This document shows, piece by piece, positions 1 through 11,974 of a stretch of 64,000 nucleotides of DNA (the first letter of the stretch is position 1; every line of letters starts with the position of its first letter). The DNA is from Liolophura sinensis. Lineage: Eukaryota; Mollusca; Polyplacophora; Chitonida; Chitonidae. The position numbers were made by a program, and so were the translations under genes. Under the pieces are notes generated by a model that had not been told where the DNA came from, ran no database searches, and saw nothing but the letters and a program-made list of their open reading frames with translations. The DNA is taken from NCBI RefSeq assembly GCF_032854445.1, contig NC_088301.1, forward strand, positions 49,843,116 to 49,907,115, read 5' to 3'.

Positions 1-3000
1 TGTACTCCTCAACATGTTCATTCATTTACTATATTCCTAAACACACGTTTTAGCTCTCTCTAGACGGAAACATGTTTAGCGTCTAAACATGTTAAAGGAA
101 ACCAGTCTATCTAAGAATGGCTAATGAAGACAAAATTAGAAAACAAATATATAAATATATTAGAAATATATTTATTTTTATCTCACATTCACATTCCGTG
201 GTCCACAGCGGCCTATATTAATACAGTGTGTTGAAATGAACATTTAGATAAAAGGAAAACCGACTTATAACTTTGCATATAATACACAAAAGTAAGCCTG
301 GATTTTCTTGATCTTTTACAGGATAGAACACTTATACTGATGGTGACTCATACTAAGTTACATACAAAACGAAACACGCAAAAGCAGAATTTTGTTTCAT
401 GCTTAACAAAATGTGAAACCTGTTTTAAGACAAGTTCAGAGTACAATATAACAGACTTTAGAGTAACAGCAAAATACTGTAATCATAAAAAGCAGTGTTC
501 AGTTAAAAAAGTAATTGTATTTTCAGATATACAAACAGCAAAGTCTGAAATCTAAAGAAACACATCCACTTCACACAGAAGGCAGTGTAGTAGACGATTG
601 CCTAGTACATATACTACCACAGAAAGAAACCGCATAGCTGTTATAAATTTTGGGTATTGATATCTGATTAAATTATTAACTTACAGCGATTAATACAAGT
701 CAATAATCAGCTAAGAAATAACAATATAGTTTTATGTCTGTCAATTTCCCTGCTCACTATATATTTATACAATTAAAAGTCAAAAAATGAGTCGTAGTGA
801 AAACCCGTTTTGGCATCTAAAACTGCCATATGTAAAAAACCAAAAAGTTGGTAGCATTTTGGGTATGATATAGATCAAACAAGTAATACGTCACTGATAA
901 AAGTTGTAGGGAAAGGGTTAAGTCACTTCCTGTATGGATTGCTACATGTATGCCATCCCAAATGATGTAGCAGGTCTCCCTCCTTCAAAAACAGCATGAT
1001 GTAGTGGGGTTTTTTGCCGGCTCTGCAAGTCAGCTTTACTTATCTGAGGGCACAAAATAACGCAATGGGTAAGTGCACAAAAAACACAAATATTTATACC
1101 AATTATCAAAATATTCAGAATTAATATTTGTTTTACAGAAACAGAAGAATATCAAATTATAAACACATACGAAAAACATTACAAAAGCGGTACACTGATT
1201 TAGGTGTATGTGAAGAACTACACATTTCACAATGAGACTTTTACATACTTAAAAAGGCAATACCTACATCTGTTTCTACTATTAGCTCTGGCTCCTGCTT
1301 CTCCTTTGTAACGGACTTCACCGGCAATAACGGCCCGCTCAACTTTCCTCATGTTACTGTTTCATTGCTATATTGCCACAGACCACTTCCCACCTCATAC
1401 TCCTGTTAAATCAGATACAAAAAGCAAAGGTCAAGGTCGGTAATCTTTATGGTAAATGTCTAATTATTCAACTGCTTGTATTAATGTATCAGAGTAATTT
1501 ATTTTAGAATTCAAAAACACTAGGACCCAGCAAGCAATGATCATCTGTGATGATAGTTAAACAACCAAAACAGTGACATTCTAGTTAACTAAAGTATACA
1601 TTAAAACTACCAAGAAAACCATAATGAAAGAAAATCCTTCACTCTACTGGATGTCATAGTATTAAAATAATCTAAGAGGCTAACACATTTGGGCTTCAGA
1701 ATGAAAAAGCTATTCTTTCACAATACCTCATTTAGAGCTGTTCATAAATTGACACGAGTACCTAGCCCCATGCGTGTATATTACGTAATACTCCGGAAAC
1801 ATTTCAAACCACTAAACTAGTTAAGAACGTATGAACAAACAGAATTCAAAGATACTCACTTCATTGCCTCTGTCAGTGTGATCAGATCAAAAAAGGATGT
1901 CAAGTATGTGTAGCGCTGATGCCCGTCTGTGCCCCACGACATCATTATTTAGGTTAGAATTCAGTAGGCAGAATTCCTTTTTAACCTGCAAAAATGCAAC
2001 ACACTGGTACAGAATGTACTAGATAGGCTTCCATCGGTGTCAGGTAATACTATTTGATATGGGTCCTGGGCCAGTTCCATTGTAATTAAAGACAATGTAT
2101 CCTCTTATCACATTATTTGGAATATATCTCATGAATGAGATATAATTTTAAGTAGCATTATTAAGTGTTTTTTTCATTTGTGCCCAAACTTACCATAGTC
2201 AGTCTAATAACATAATTGTTCAAATTTCCCTTCTACAAACTACTTACTACTTAAGTAAGCCAGGCATATATAGAAAACATCTTCACATGTCAGGGTGTAA
2301 TGACAGCTGACACACGTACATGATCATCAAATGCAAACACATTTAACTGATGTTTGTTTGGACTAAATATTTTTGTAATTTATCAGCTGTAAGCACAGAA
2401 AGCCAAACAGTGAGCAATGAAAAAGAAAAGTTTATCATATGCAGGTGCCAAAATTCGTGACCACCATCAAGCAATGAACAATACTGTGATCCACTGCTTA
2501 ATATAACTGCTTATAGAGGCTCGAAATTATTAGTTGAATCCAAATATAATGTTTTCATTCTAAATACGTACATGTTTGGAAGTCAGATTAAATAGGAGAG
2601 CAAACGTTATAGACACTAAACACGTTCGCACATCCAACATGTTTAGGTCAGCCGTGCTTTAAGCTAAGAACGCATTTCTTAACAAGTTTAGCACACAACA
2701 TGTTAAGGTGACGTTTGAATGCTAAACCCTCTTTTTGCAACGCAGACATAAATCGTATACACCCCACTTTTGATAGTTTCACTATTTCAGTATTTTTGAT
2801 GCTGCAAATTCAAAAAGCACTTTATCAAAACTCATTCACAATGTTAAAATATTTTCCAAGAGACAAGATAAAGCCGACAAACACCTCCAAACACTGAAGC
2901 AAATTAGTAATTAGCAGATCATGCCTCGGGGAAGAGCTGGTTAACATTTTGTGTTATTACTTGCGCGATCTGCTGTGAGTCATTTGTCTCCAAGACGTTT

Positions 3001-3116
3001 TGGGACATTTTTGGGAGTGAAATTGAATATGGCTGAATATGACTTTAATGTGAAGTGAAGAGCTCTATACAATACCCAAATTTAATACATATATATCAGC
3101 AGAATCTTAGCTTATA
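1..3116. other. Intergenic, AT-rich, no supported gene
   Basis: No open frame here resembles a protein I recognise; those present are short and of random composition. The two ends of the stretch (about 7-110 and 2612-2712) share an inverted similarity built around AACATGTT motifs and may be the arms of one degraded element. A perfect small palindrome lies at 70-92, with ten-base arms and a three-base loop. A plausible minus-strand splice acceptor is at 1403 (see findings). Confidence 0.5.
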
Positions 3117-3324
3117 CTTCCCTGTTGAGGATGTTGTGATGTTGCTTCCTCTCCGGCCGTACGTGGGAAGGTCTGTCACCAGCCTGCGGATGGTGATGAG
3201 TTTCCCCCGGACTCTGCCCGGTTTCCTCTCACCCTAATGCTGGCCGGGGTCGTATAAGAGAAATATTTTTGAGTACGGCGTAAAACACCAATCAATCAAA
3301 TAAATAAATAAATAAATAAATAAA
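3117..3324 (+). repeat. 5'-truncated tRNA-derived SINE (core and tail)
   Basis: The copy holds the conserved core (cttcctctccggccgtacg, then tgcggatggt, then gcccggtttcctctcacc), the segment gagtacggcgtaaaacacc and a tail of five or more AAAT units. It lacks the tRNA-like head seen in the copy at 25318-25546, so it is 5'-truncated. The same core appears in opposite orientation in that second copy, which defines the family within this window. The sequence matches a SINE class I associate with bivalve and gastropod genomes; a library match would settle the exact name. Confidence 0.85.
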
Positions 3325-3721
3325 TCCCATGGAGGATGATACCTTGCTCAACCAAGCAATATTGTTGTTAATGCAATGTTGCTTGTACTGTACATGTACT
3401 CGGTTAACCCAGTCTGCTGAAAGATACGCAGATGGAGTATACACACTTGTATATGAAAAGGAAGTCATCATGTTTTGGATAAACACCAGATCCGGTGTTG
3501 TTTTTTTTCCATGTTATGCTGTGAATGTGAGCTGTTAGCACGAAGTTTATGTTGTGAATTGTATGGTAAAATCAATGACTTTCTACCCCCTCTTAGCCTC
3601 ATAAGGTCACATTTCCGTTTTTACTGCAAGTTTACAAATGCAATTTTAAGTGCCTTTTTTCTTCGATCTCTAGGTGCAAATGTCTTTCCTGTTAAGTTTC
3701 TTTTCATAGGACGACGAAATG
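3325..3721. other. Intergenic spacer
   Basis: Lies between the SINE and the TIR element. The overlapping short frames on both strands look random. The last six bases (3716-3721) are one copy of the GAAATG direct repeat that flanks the element at 3722-4693. Confidence 0.4.
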
Positions 3722-4693
3722 ACGTGAAATAACTTAGACTGACGTTCGCAGTTGGCGGTTTGCTATTCAACAGGGACAAGTCATTATTTCTAAAATTATA
3801 TTTTAGGCTATATCTCCACTGACACTGCACATACAGACTTCAGACTTCATTAGTCACACTTAATGCGAGCTATCACGTGATGTGAATAATTCCTGATTCT
3901 AATAACATGTGGCACTTCCGTGGACAGTGGTCTGAATAGGAGTTTGACCCACATCTCCATTAATACTGCGCCTACAGATATCATGTTTGGTATTAAATGT
4001 CATTAATGTACGATGTCTGTAGGTGCAGTGTTAGTGGAGATATGGACCAGACTGCTATTTAGACTGCTATTCACAGAAGCGTCCCATGGTGTTTGGGAAT
4101 TATTGGCATCACATAATCGTTTGCATTAAATTTCATTAACATACATAACATAACATTCATTAATATGTTGTCTGTAGGTATAGTGTTAATGGAGATGTGA
4201 GCCAGTCTGCTATTCACAGAAGCACCCCCTAGTGTTAGAATCGAATTATTGGCATTACGTCATAGCCTGCGTTAAATGTCATTAGGGAACCAAATGTGAT
4301 ATCTATAGGTGCAGCATTAATGGATATATGAGCCAGACTGCTATTTACAGAAGCGCCCCTCCTCCTAGTGTTAGAAATGATAATTACTGGCATCACATGA
4401 TCACATAAGGAACTAAATATGATGTCTGTAGGTGTAGTATTAATGGAGACACACTGCAGACTGCCATTTAGTGTGCTATGCACAGAAGCGCCTCCCCCCA
4501 CCCCGGTGTTAGAATCGGGAATTATTGGCATCACGTAATTGCCCGCTTTAAGTGTCGTTAATGTACAAAGTATGATGCCTTTAGATGCAGTATTAATGGA
4601 GATATAGCCTAATATATAATTTATAGAAATAATTCCATATCCTCATTAAATAGCTAACCACCAACTGTGAATCGCAGTCTTCCCTCACGTGAT
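3722..4693. mobile_element. TIR-bounded non-autonomous element with internal direct repeats
   Basis: The outer ~110 bp on the left (3722-3830) match the reverse complement of the right end (about 4590-4693), including gttggcggtttgctatt on the left against gttggtggttagctatt on the right, and a shared taggctatatctcc block. Inside are about five head-to-tail units of 120-155 bp, each starting with a variant of gatgtctgtaggtgcagt and running through cagaagcgcc to aattattggcatcac, at about 4010, 4162, 4297, 4419 and 4572. The first, inverted unit forms a fold-back at 3943-4050. GAAATG occurs at both boundaries (3716-3721 and 4694-4699) and may be a 6-bp target-site duplication. No transposase is present. 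The inverted symmetry is clear; the exact ends and the superfamily are inferred. Confidence 0.65.
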
Positions 4694-5012
4694 GAAATGT
4701 TGATTTTATTTACATTGTTTCAGAGCTGAACAGAACTGAAGGCATGATGACAAATTCCACATCTAAATCGGAATGCATGAATTTAGCCGAGGAACAGTCT
4801 AAATTTGTAATCGTACATGTAGCTAAGAGAGGCTGTCGTGGTCGACAAATAAATCGGGGGCCCATGGACAACTGAAAGCACAGCGATACCTGGAGTGGTG
4901 ATTAGATATCTGAAGCGATAATTATTGCCAGAGACCATTTTAAAAAGTAACCATAGATAGAGCAGTAGTGGTAGGCAAGTACAGGTTCTGAAAACTGATG
5001 GACTTGGGCGTG

Positions 5013-5147
5013 GAAACAGATATTCGTTTACAAATCGCCAGCCATAATGCATCTTCCGAGTGAAAATCGCAAGACCAATTTCCAGAACGACGTTCAACAC
5101 AAACCACCACAGAAGTAAGAAAGTATACAAGTAGAGAGAATTTATCT
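5013..5147 (-). repeat. Family T repeat copy (retroelement 3' tail)
   Basis: Read on the minus strand this matches the family T tail: tatactttcttacttctgtg, gtttgtgttgaacgtcgtt, cttgcgatt, then cgaatatctgtttccacg. The long minus-strand frame over 4783-5178, which looks like a membrane protein, is produced by this repeat and its flank and is not annotated as a gene. Confidence 0.7.
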
Positions 5148-6295
5148 CACGTGTTTTAATGTTGCCTGGAAGACACATGGAATGTTCTAGGCTTAAGGAA
5201 TGTAATGGCTATTCAAATCATGTGGCTTGCTACTATAGAGACACACATATCTCACGTGAAACCGTTTTAAATGTTGCCAGACGCAAGGAATGTTCCAGGG
5301 GCATACATTTAATCAGTATGCAAAGCATGTAACTTGCTAAGTATACAGACAGGCATGCGGCTGAAGTTTGAAAACACTCTTACCTCTGATCTATAATACA
5401 ATGAATACAAAATGGCCATGCATGCGCTTAAACCAAATATCATCTTCATAAATAGAAGCCCCTGATTTCTGCTTGCACAGACCCTTGTTTAGAGTACGTG
5501 GTTTCTTTAGAAATCTTTGTGACAGTAACGCGCGGATTTGTGATGGGTGTCTTAGCCCATTTTTGTTAGACCACTCAAGACTGTGGAATTGCTGAGAGCA
5601 ACACTTCTCACCCGTCAGGAGAAACTCGCACTGCCCTTAAGTACTGCAGGTAAAAGATGCTCTCGCCTGCTGGGTCGTCCGTCGGGACATGTTTACGAGC
5701 ACCCTTTCATACGAGACTGATTACCAGGAAGTTAAACATGTCCCCGATGATGTATGAAGTCACCCACCGGAAGTGTTCGTCATATATCAGACTTGGCTAG
5801 TCGACAGGAGCTAGGAAGACACTGCTGCATCCAAAAGGCTAAAACTGACGCAATGGCGTGTGCGTGTGTGTGCGTGGTACAAACTAACCTTTAGCGCCTG
5901 ACTTTTAACACTTATTATACAGACTTTGGTTAGACTGATACTGCTTAACATGACACATGCTGTTGTGTTCGTGTATCATTATTGCATATTTAAACAATAA
6001 TACATAGAAATCGCGCTTGCAGACTGAAAGTAACAAAAATCTTTAGTATTCTTTATAGTATTGTTGTCTATTGCCGAGAATTTATCCCTCATGTGTTCGC
6101 ACCAATAAATACTGTGCCACACACCTGTACTGAAATTTTACTAAAATTACAGCTGGTCAAGGTAAATAACTATGCTGCTGCAATCACCACGAAGGAATGG
6201 ATACATGCTTCTACACAGGGTTAATCAGGCAAAAAAGGAATGATTACATAAGATGTCGGTGGACATGAACATCATAATTATTTTGTCCATGATAC
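5148..6295. other. Intergenic, no supported feature
   Basis: I see no gene or structured repeat. A short internal duplication (tatctcacgtg...ttttaatgttgcc, near 5145-5170 and 5250-5278) is the only repetition noticed. Confidence 0.4.
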
Positions 6296-6420
6296 AATTT
6301 CTTTGTTCGCTAGTGGTCTATGTTGAACGTTATTTTGGAAATTAGTCTTGCGATTATTGATTCAGAACGTCCGTTGTGACTGACGGCTGTTTAGACGCCT
6401 AAACTCCGATTGACATTTAT
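6296..6420 (+). repeat. Family T repeat copy
   Basis: Contains the family T signature in order: a form of gtttgtgttgaacgt, attagtcttgcgattattga, then gaacgtccgttgtgactgac. It is short and diverged. Confidence 0.6.
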
Positions 6421-8727
6421 TGCTTTACACTGGCGTTGTGATCTGACACAATGTGCACTGGTTTATGATATATGCTTCACATTGTCTCTTTCTCAACATA
6501 AATAATGCTGGGTTCTAGGTATTTAATTTGCCCACCCACCCGTTAAGACTTCAGTATATTGCTTACTGCAAATCAGCTAAAATCTTAGTTGGAGTGTAGG
6601 ATCAAGAGTTCAAAACCGACAGAAGTTAGAGTTGCGAAGTTGAGAAGTTAGAGTAACTTAAGCAACACAAATCTTTCTTAAGAAGTGAAAGCCATGGTTG
6701 CTTACGGACCGTTATATATAAACGTCAAAGAGTGGGTATACGGTGTCCAAAATAAAGGCCTTGATAAGGCACTCAAGGTGTTCGAATTTAGTTTTGCATA
6801 TGGCAGGATCAATTGTAGCTGAAGATCCTGTCAAATATTTAAATTTTACCTATACAAAATATAGATCATTTATTTTATTTTGAAGGTTAAACGCTATTAG
6901 TTATAAAAATATATAATTGTACAGTGATCAGTTAATTGAAATCTGATTTTGCATTATGTATTTATTCATATTGATTTGCGATGTTAGGAAGTTAATATTG
7001 TAAAAATTAACATGATGATACCAAGTGTAACAAATATTTTTGCTTGAATGTCAGTAAGGATATATCATTCCTTACTAATAGACGTTATTATCCGTGTGTA
7101 AGGGATTTTACTCCTTGTGCCCGATGTCTTTTAGGTCACATAATAACTCCTTTTATAAGCAGGTGTTATAGCAGAAAAAGCGTTAATGCTAAATCTGCAT
7201 GCATTTGTCGAAGATTAATTTACTTTTCCTGTTCGACTGAATTGTGTGGAGGCATATATTTTCTTTATATCATTTGTATTCCCGTAAATAAACGACACAG
7301 AAAAGGAAGCCGTGTGTGTCTGGTTAATTATCAACTTCCGGTTGTTGTTTTTTGTTAAGAAACAGAAATCAAGATGTGAGCCACAGGTCCAAAAAAGAAA
7401 AAAATAACAAGAAAACAAACAAACATACCCATAAATAATTGAATAGACAGGATTATCATTTTCCCCCATGAGTTTATACCTTTTATAGCCCATTTTCCTA
7501 GTTTTGAAATTCCGAGTTATCGCCCCTGAACAACCGTCAATCCGTGTTATACAAAGTTGCTTTTTTGGCATAAAACTCTTTGAAAGAACTAGTCATTTTT
7601 AACAGACTAACAAATCATCGAAAATTATACATAAATTAATTACTTGGGTGAATTGCATTTGCCTTATTTTATTGGTCGTATTCGTGGGAGTTCAACCATG
7701 CAGTCAGTTCATCTGCGGTATATGCGTAAAGTCTTCAAAGTATTTATTTGTACTATATATTACATAAATCATCTTCAGAAATGTCCTAATAAGGTGTTAC
7801 CTCGTTTCGTTACACACATGTCAGCATTCTGATGAATATTGACTAACTATAGTCAAAAAGGATAATGTACATATTTCCTTTTTTGGCATGAATACTCTCA
7901 CTTGAGCTATGTTTGATAACTCGGCTTACCGTGCTGTAGCCTATTTGTCAATCTTTTATTAAAGTGTGCATATATGGTCACATTAGATGGACTGTTTTTT
8001 TCCAGCTTGTAAAATATTTCATAATCATGACAAGCAGCAGGACGATTTTGATATTTTTGTGAATAGCTGTGAGCATATTATGCCAAGATGTAGTAATTTT
8101 GTAATTCTGTGTTTATCTTACTCACGTTAAATATATGACATTTCAAGATATTTAAGCTGAAATGAACGCAACCGCTCAAAGTCAGTTTTTTTTTTCAGGG
8201 GACTTTTTTAAGTCATAATTTATCATCTTTCATATAATACATAACGCCGCTACTTCCTTGCGATAAAGAATACTTTTAAGGTAAAGAGAACATAACTGTC
8301 CCGAGAGATTTGTATGTGCATGGTTATCTCCCTTCGTTGGAATTTCGTCTGTTTTGTATATAGTCCATACAGCGTACTCTCCCAGCTGCGAACTCCTGTA
8401 GACCAGATAACGTTCATCACTTGTTTTCGTCTTCATGAAACCACTGTGCGTCTTAAAATGCAAAATCACCCGACTGAAAGTGTAAAATAATTGCCAGAAT
8501 TGATAAAATTTGTAAAAACATTACGCCAATATAAAAAATGGTTGTTAACCGGCGGTGTAAAAGGCTTACTCGAATATGTAAACATGGTTTGTAAAATATT
8601 GCTCGAAAATATGAGATCATATAACTCTCTGAAAGCAGTAAATACTGTATAAAACGTGTACCAAATACATGTGACAAACATGCATCGGCACGTTTTGTGA
8701 ACCCGCTAGTTCAATGTGTACGATACT
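6421..8727. other. Intergenic, no supported gene
   Basis: AT-rich with several overlapping short frames on both strands (notably around 7044-7571) that are low-complexity and mutually antisense. No domain, splice pattern or repeat family was recognised. Confidence 0.45.
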
Positions 8728-8773
8728 CTGTGTACCCAATGTAAACACCTTGTTTACATTGCGAGGTACACAA
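8728..8773. repeat. Short hairpin-forming inverted repeat
   Basis: The arms gtgtacccaatgtaaaca and tgtttacattgcgaggtacac are complementary apart from a two- to three-base bulge and are separated by only a few bases. This could be a decayed MITE or a chance palindrome; no coding context is near. Confidence 0.5.
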
Positions 8774-9137
8774 ATACATCACTTGGTACGAAATCATACA
8801 CATCTACCTTTTGAGAACAATGATTCCACATCGGAATATCTTCCGAGAAGTCATTCCAACAGACATCCTGCGTTCATTCTGTGAACCAAAAAATGTCATA
8901 AAATATTACTTTTGGTGCTGAAACTTACATTTTTCCAGTAGGACATTTTCCTACCTTCCAAACCTCAAAACGCCGTTGTAAAATAAACTGAATTACCAGT
9001 ACTGAGTAAGGTAGACAACATTATGATGGTTTATATCACAAGGTTTAAATAATAAAACACATTTCGCTGTATGTAAAATGACACGTGCCTGACATTTCCG
9101 AAATAATTGCCTCTCCGCCCCCCCCCCCCCAACTCCA

Positions 9138-9772
9138 TTCCCTCTGCTGTAGGATACACAACCATACCCACTGTAGTCAGATCATCTCCTGCAGGATACA
9201 CAACCATACCCACTGTAGCCAGGTGATCTCCTGCAGGATACACAGCCATGCCCACTGTAGCCAGGTGATCTTCTGTAGGATACACAACCATCTTCACTGA
9301 AGCCAGTGATCTCCTATATCATACACAAACATGTGCACTGTAGGCAGGTGATCTGTTGTAGGATACATATCCATGTCCTGATTTCTTGCATTATACACAC
9401 ATGTCCACTTTAGCCAGGTGGTTTTCTGTAGGATACACACATGTCCACTATAACCAGGTGAGTTTCTGTAGGATACACACATGTCCACTTTAGCCAGGTA
9501 ATCTCCTATAGAATACACAAACATCTCCACTATAGGCAGGTGATTTCCTGCAGGATACACACATGTCGACTATAGCCAGGTGATTTTCTGTAAGATACAC
9601 ATGTTCACTACAGCCAGGTGATTTTCTGTAGGATACACACATCTTCACTGTAACCAGGTGATCCCCTGTAGGATACATACATGTCCACTGTAGCCAAGTG
9701 ATTTCCTGCAGGATACACAAATGTTTCGGACGCATAAATATGGGCATTTTTGCCAGGTGATTTCTTGTCAGA
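9138..9772. repeat. Minisatellite, ~15 units of 38-42 bp
   Basis: Roughly fifteen head-to-tail units vary around taggatacacacatgtcc, actgtagccaggtgat and ttcctg. The first three or four units are 42 bp (14 codons) and leave an open minus-strand frame of 14-residue repeats. Later units of 40 and 38 bp break that frame, so I treat the array as non-coding. A C-run at about 9118-9130 lies just before it. Confidence 0.9.
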
Positions 9773-11309
9773 CCTTAAAACATGCACACTCTTGCATTCT
9801 GGTATGTAATCTAAAGGTATTTCAAGATATTTTCATTTTCCCTTCATAGTTTTACTAGTTGTGCTTTGCTGTGTGTTCTTCTTCACAGTTCTATAACAGC
9901 ATTACCATTCGCTTCCTGACACATTCTTGTTTATAGGGGCCATAAATACTTGTGCATCTTTTCCCCGGCCCCTTTATTTATTTTTCTCAGTAAGACACGC
10001 TTATAACTGATAAACCATAGACTACTCCCATAGAATGGTGTTGCCAGATGAGAGGGTCTGTTTGTGGTCAGTTATGTATTGTACATTACTTAACAGACCG
10101 TGGGTGATTTACATGCAGTGTCAGGCGTCTTTAACCTTAAAAATGCTTTCATCAGTTGATCAGGTCATGATGGATTGTTTTGAACATAATTTTCCACTGC
10201 AATTGCTCCAACTGTTTCCCAGCTTTCTGTAAGATCAAGATTAGCCAAAACATTGAACGCACTTGCCCCGCCCCGGCTTTCTGTTAAGTCATGACTTGGC
10301 CAAATGATTTAGGGTTCTGGATAATTCCAATCCAATGCTATCTGAAGACATATATGTTGTAGAAGAAAATATGATCCCTGTCCTATGAAATCTTTAGCTA
10401 TCCGCTACGTTGACCCCTGTCAGGCACTCCGACTTCATCATTATTACAGACGTAGAGAATAGAGAGCATGCCCGAAACTATCGCAATCATTGAAGGTACT
10501 GGATAATTACAGAGCTTTCCCAAACAGTGAATTAGAGAGAAAAAGACACCTGTAAGACATGTTTATCCTCTGCCTTGTCCTTGTCAGACACTCCGAAAAA
10601 GTTTAAATCTTCCCCCATCTAGGCCTTCCGTAAGGCCAAGAATATCCCACACATGAGAGGTAAATCAAATGATATCTCATGAAGTAAAATATTCAATTGT
10701 AATTAACAACATGGCAAGGTTTGTTCACTTTTCTACTCATTCCGAACTGCCTGATATTACAATTCCCATATCGGAAACAACAGCACTTTTCGGGAAAACA
10801 CAGAAGCCCTCTCACATGGACTTGTCCCTGAAGAGGACGCATGTTCCAAACTTCACATAAAATACAGCGATGTCGAAGGTGGGAAGGTGTCCTTGGTTTT
10901 CTTACGTATGTATATAGGCATATCTCTATTCAATCATATCTGTATACAGTTTTTCATTAGTTCCATGTTAGAGTTCCCGAGCTGCACTCCCTACCCCGTC
11001 TGGCTATGTGTAGATCAGATTACGGCAAGCGTGGTGGCTGCGGTATGCAAATGTATTTTGTTCCTAAAATAAACAAGCGCCTCAAACGAACTGATTCATT
11101 GTATACACTGCGTTGAATCTGCTGAAAGGTGTCGAGGGTATGCCCTTTCTGTACAAAGCTGGAGGCTTATAGTTTGACCGTTTGATTGATGTAATTGCTC
11201 ACCTACAGTGGAATTGGTACATGGTACACGATTCGAATACTGTTTTCACTCAATCGCCTAGAACATACTTTGCGTCTTTACAACATCATTGAAAACTGTT
11301 TATTGCTTC
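9773..11309. other. Intergenic, no supported gene
   Basis: Contains short frames without recognisable motifs. A phrase like gctttctgtaagatcaaga recurs as gctttctgttaagtcatga near 10220 and 10275, the trace of a small local duplication. Confidence 0.4.
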
Positions 11310-11480
11310 CCTTTGCATGATTCCGTTCCATTTTCGTACTTTATATACTTTCTTAGTTCTTTGGTAATTTGTGTTAAACGTCGTTTTGGGAACAGGCCTT
11401 GCGATTACTGATCCGGAACGTCCTTTTTGGTTGACGGCTGGTACACGAATGTCTGTTTCGATACATAGATTTACATGCCG
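11310..11480 (+). repeat. Family T repeat copy, well preserved
   Basis: One of the clearest copies: cgttccattttcgtacttta, tatactttcttagttctttg, gtgttaaacgtcgttttgg, ccttgcgattactgatccgg, then acgaatgtctgtttcgatac. In the copy at 37721-38590 the same tail follows reverse-transcriptase-element coding sequence, which identifies it as the 3' part of a retroelement. Confidence 0.8.
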
Positions 11481-11974
11481 GTATATTGTGTGCCTTGTGA
11501 CTATGACTTTATAAGCTCTTGTGACCTTGTATAACTGTCTTTGTTACTGTGGCAGCATGTTGCTTTTACCGGTATCCAATAGAGGATTATTACCTATCTC
11601 GATCTTATATACCTGCTTCGATCTTTGTATCGTAAATTCAAAATTCTAGAACTGACAAGAGAACATGAGCCTATCCGATAACCCACAAATCTCGAAGAAA
11701 GCGGGCTTCGCTATACATGTCTGATACGATGTGAGAAAAGTGGCTGCACTATTTCGCCATGTACTACAAAGAGCGGGGTGGCGAAAGGTCCTCTATCCAC
11801 TTCCATATTTCACAGTAAAGAGGTCCAGTCATAAACAATACTATGGAGTGAAAGACTGAGGCACACGTTTGTGTCTTTCTGATTTATATATAGGTCTGTA
11901 TACGTTTTCTGGAAAACAGTCTTTCATCAGTTCCTGTGTTCATGTTAGGTTATGCCGCCTTTTTTTTTTATCTG

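Noticed and set aside
4235-4534. 99-codon minus-strand frame
   Set aside because: It lies wholly inside the direct repeats of the TIR element at 3722-4693.
4783-5178. 131-codon minus-strand frame with hydrophobic stretches, resembling a multi-pass membrane protein
   Set aside because: Its first half is the family T repeat tail read in one frame (tatactttcttacttct…, gtttgtgttgaacgtcgtt); other T copies have stops and shifts in the same place, so it is chance coding.
9031-9747. Three overlapping minus-strand frames with repeated V-Y-P-A-G-D-H-L-like units
   Set aside because: They are translations of a minisatellite whose unit length is not constant or a multiple of three; frames shift from unit to unit.
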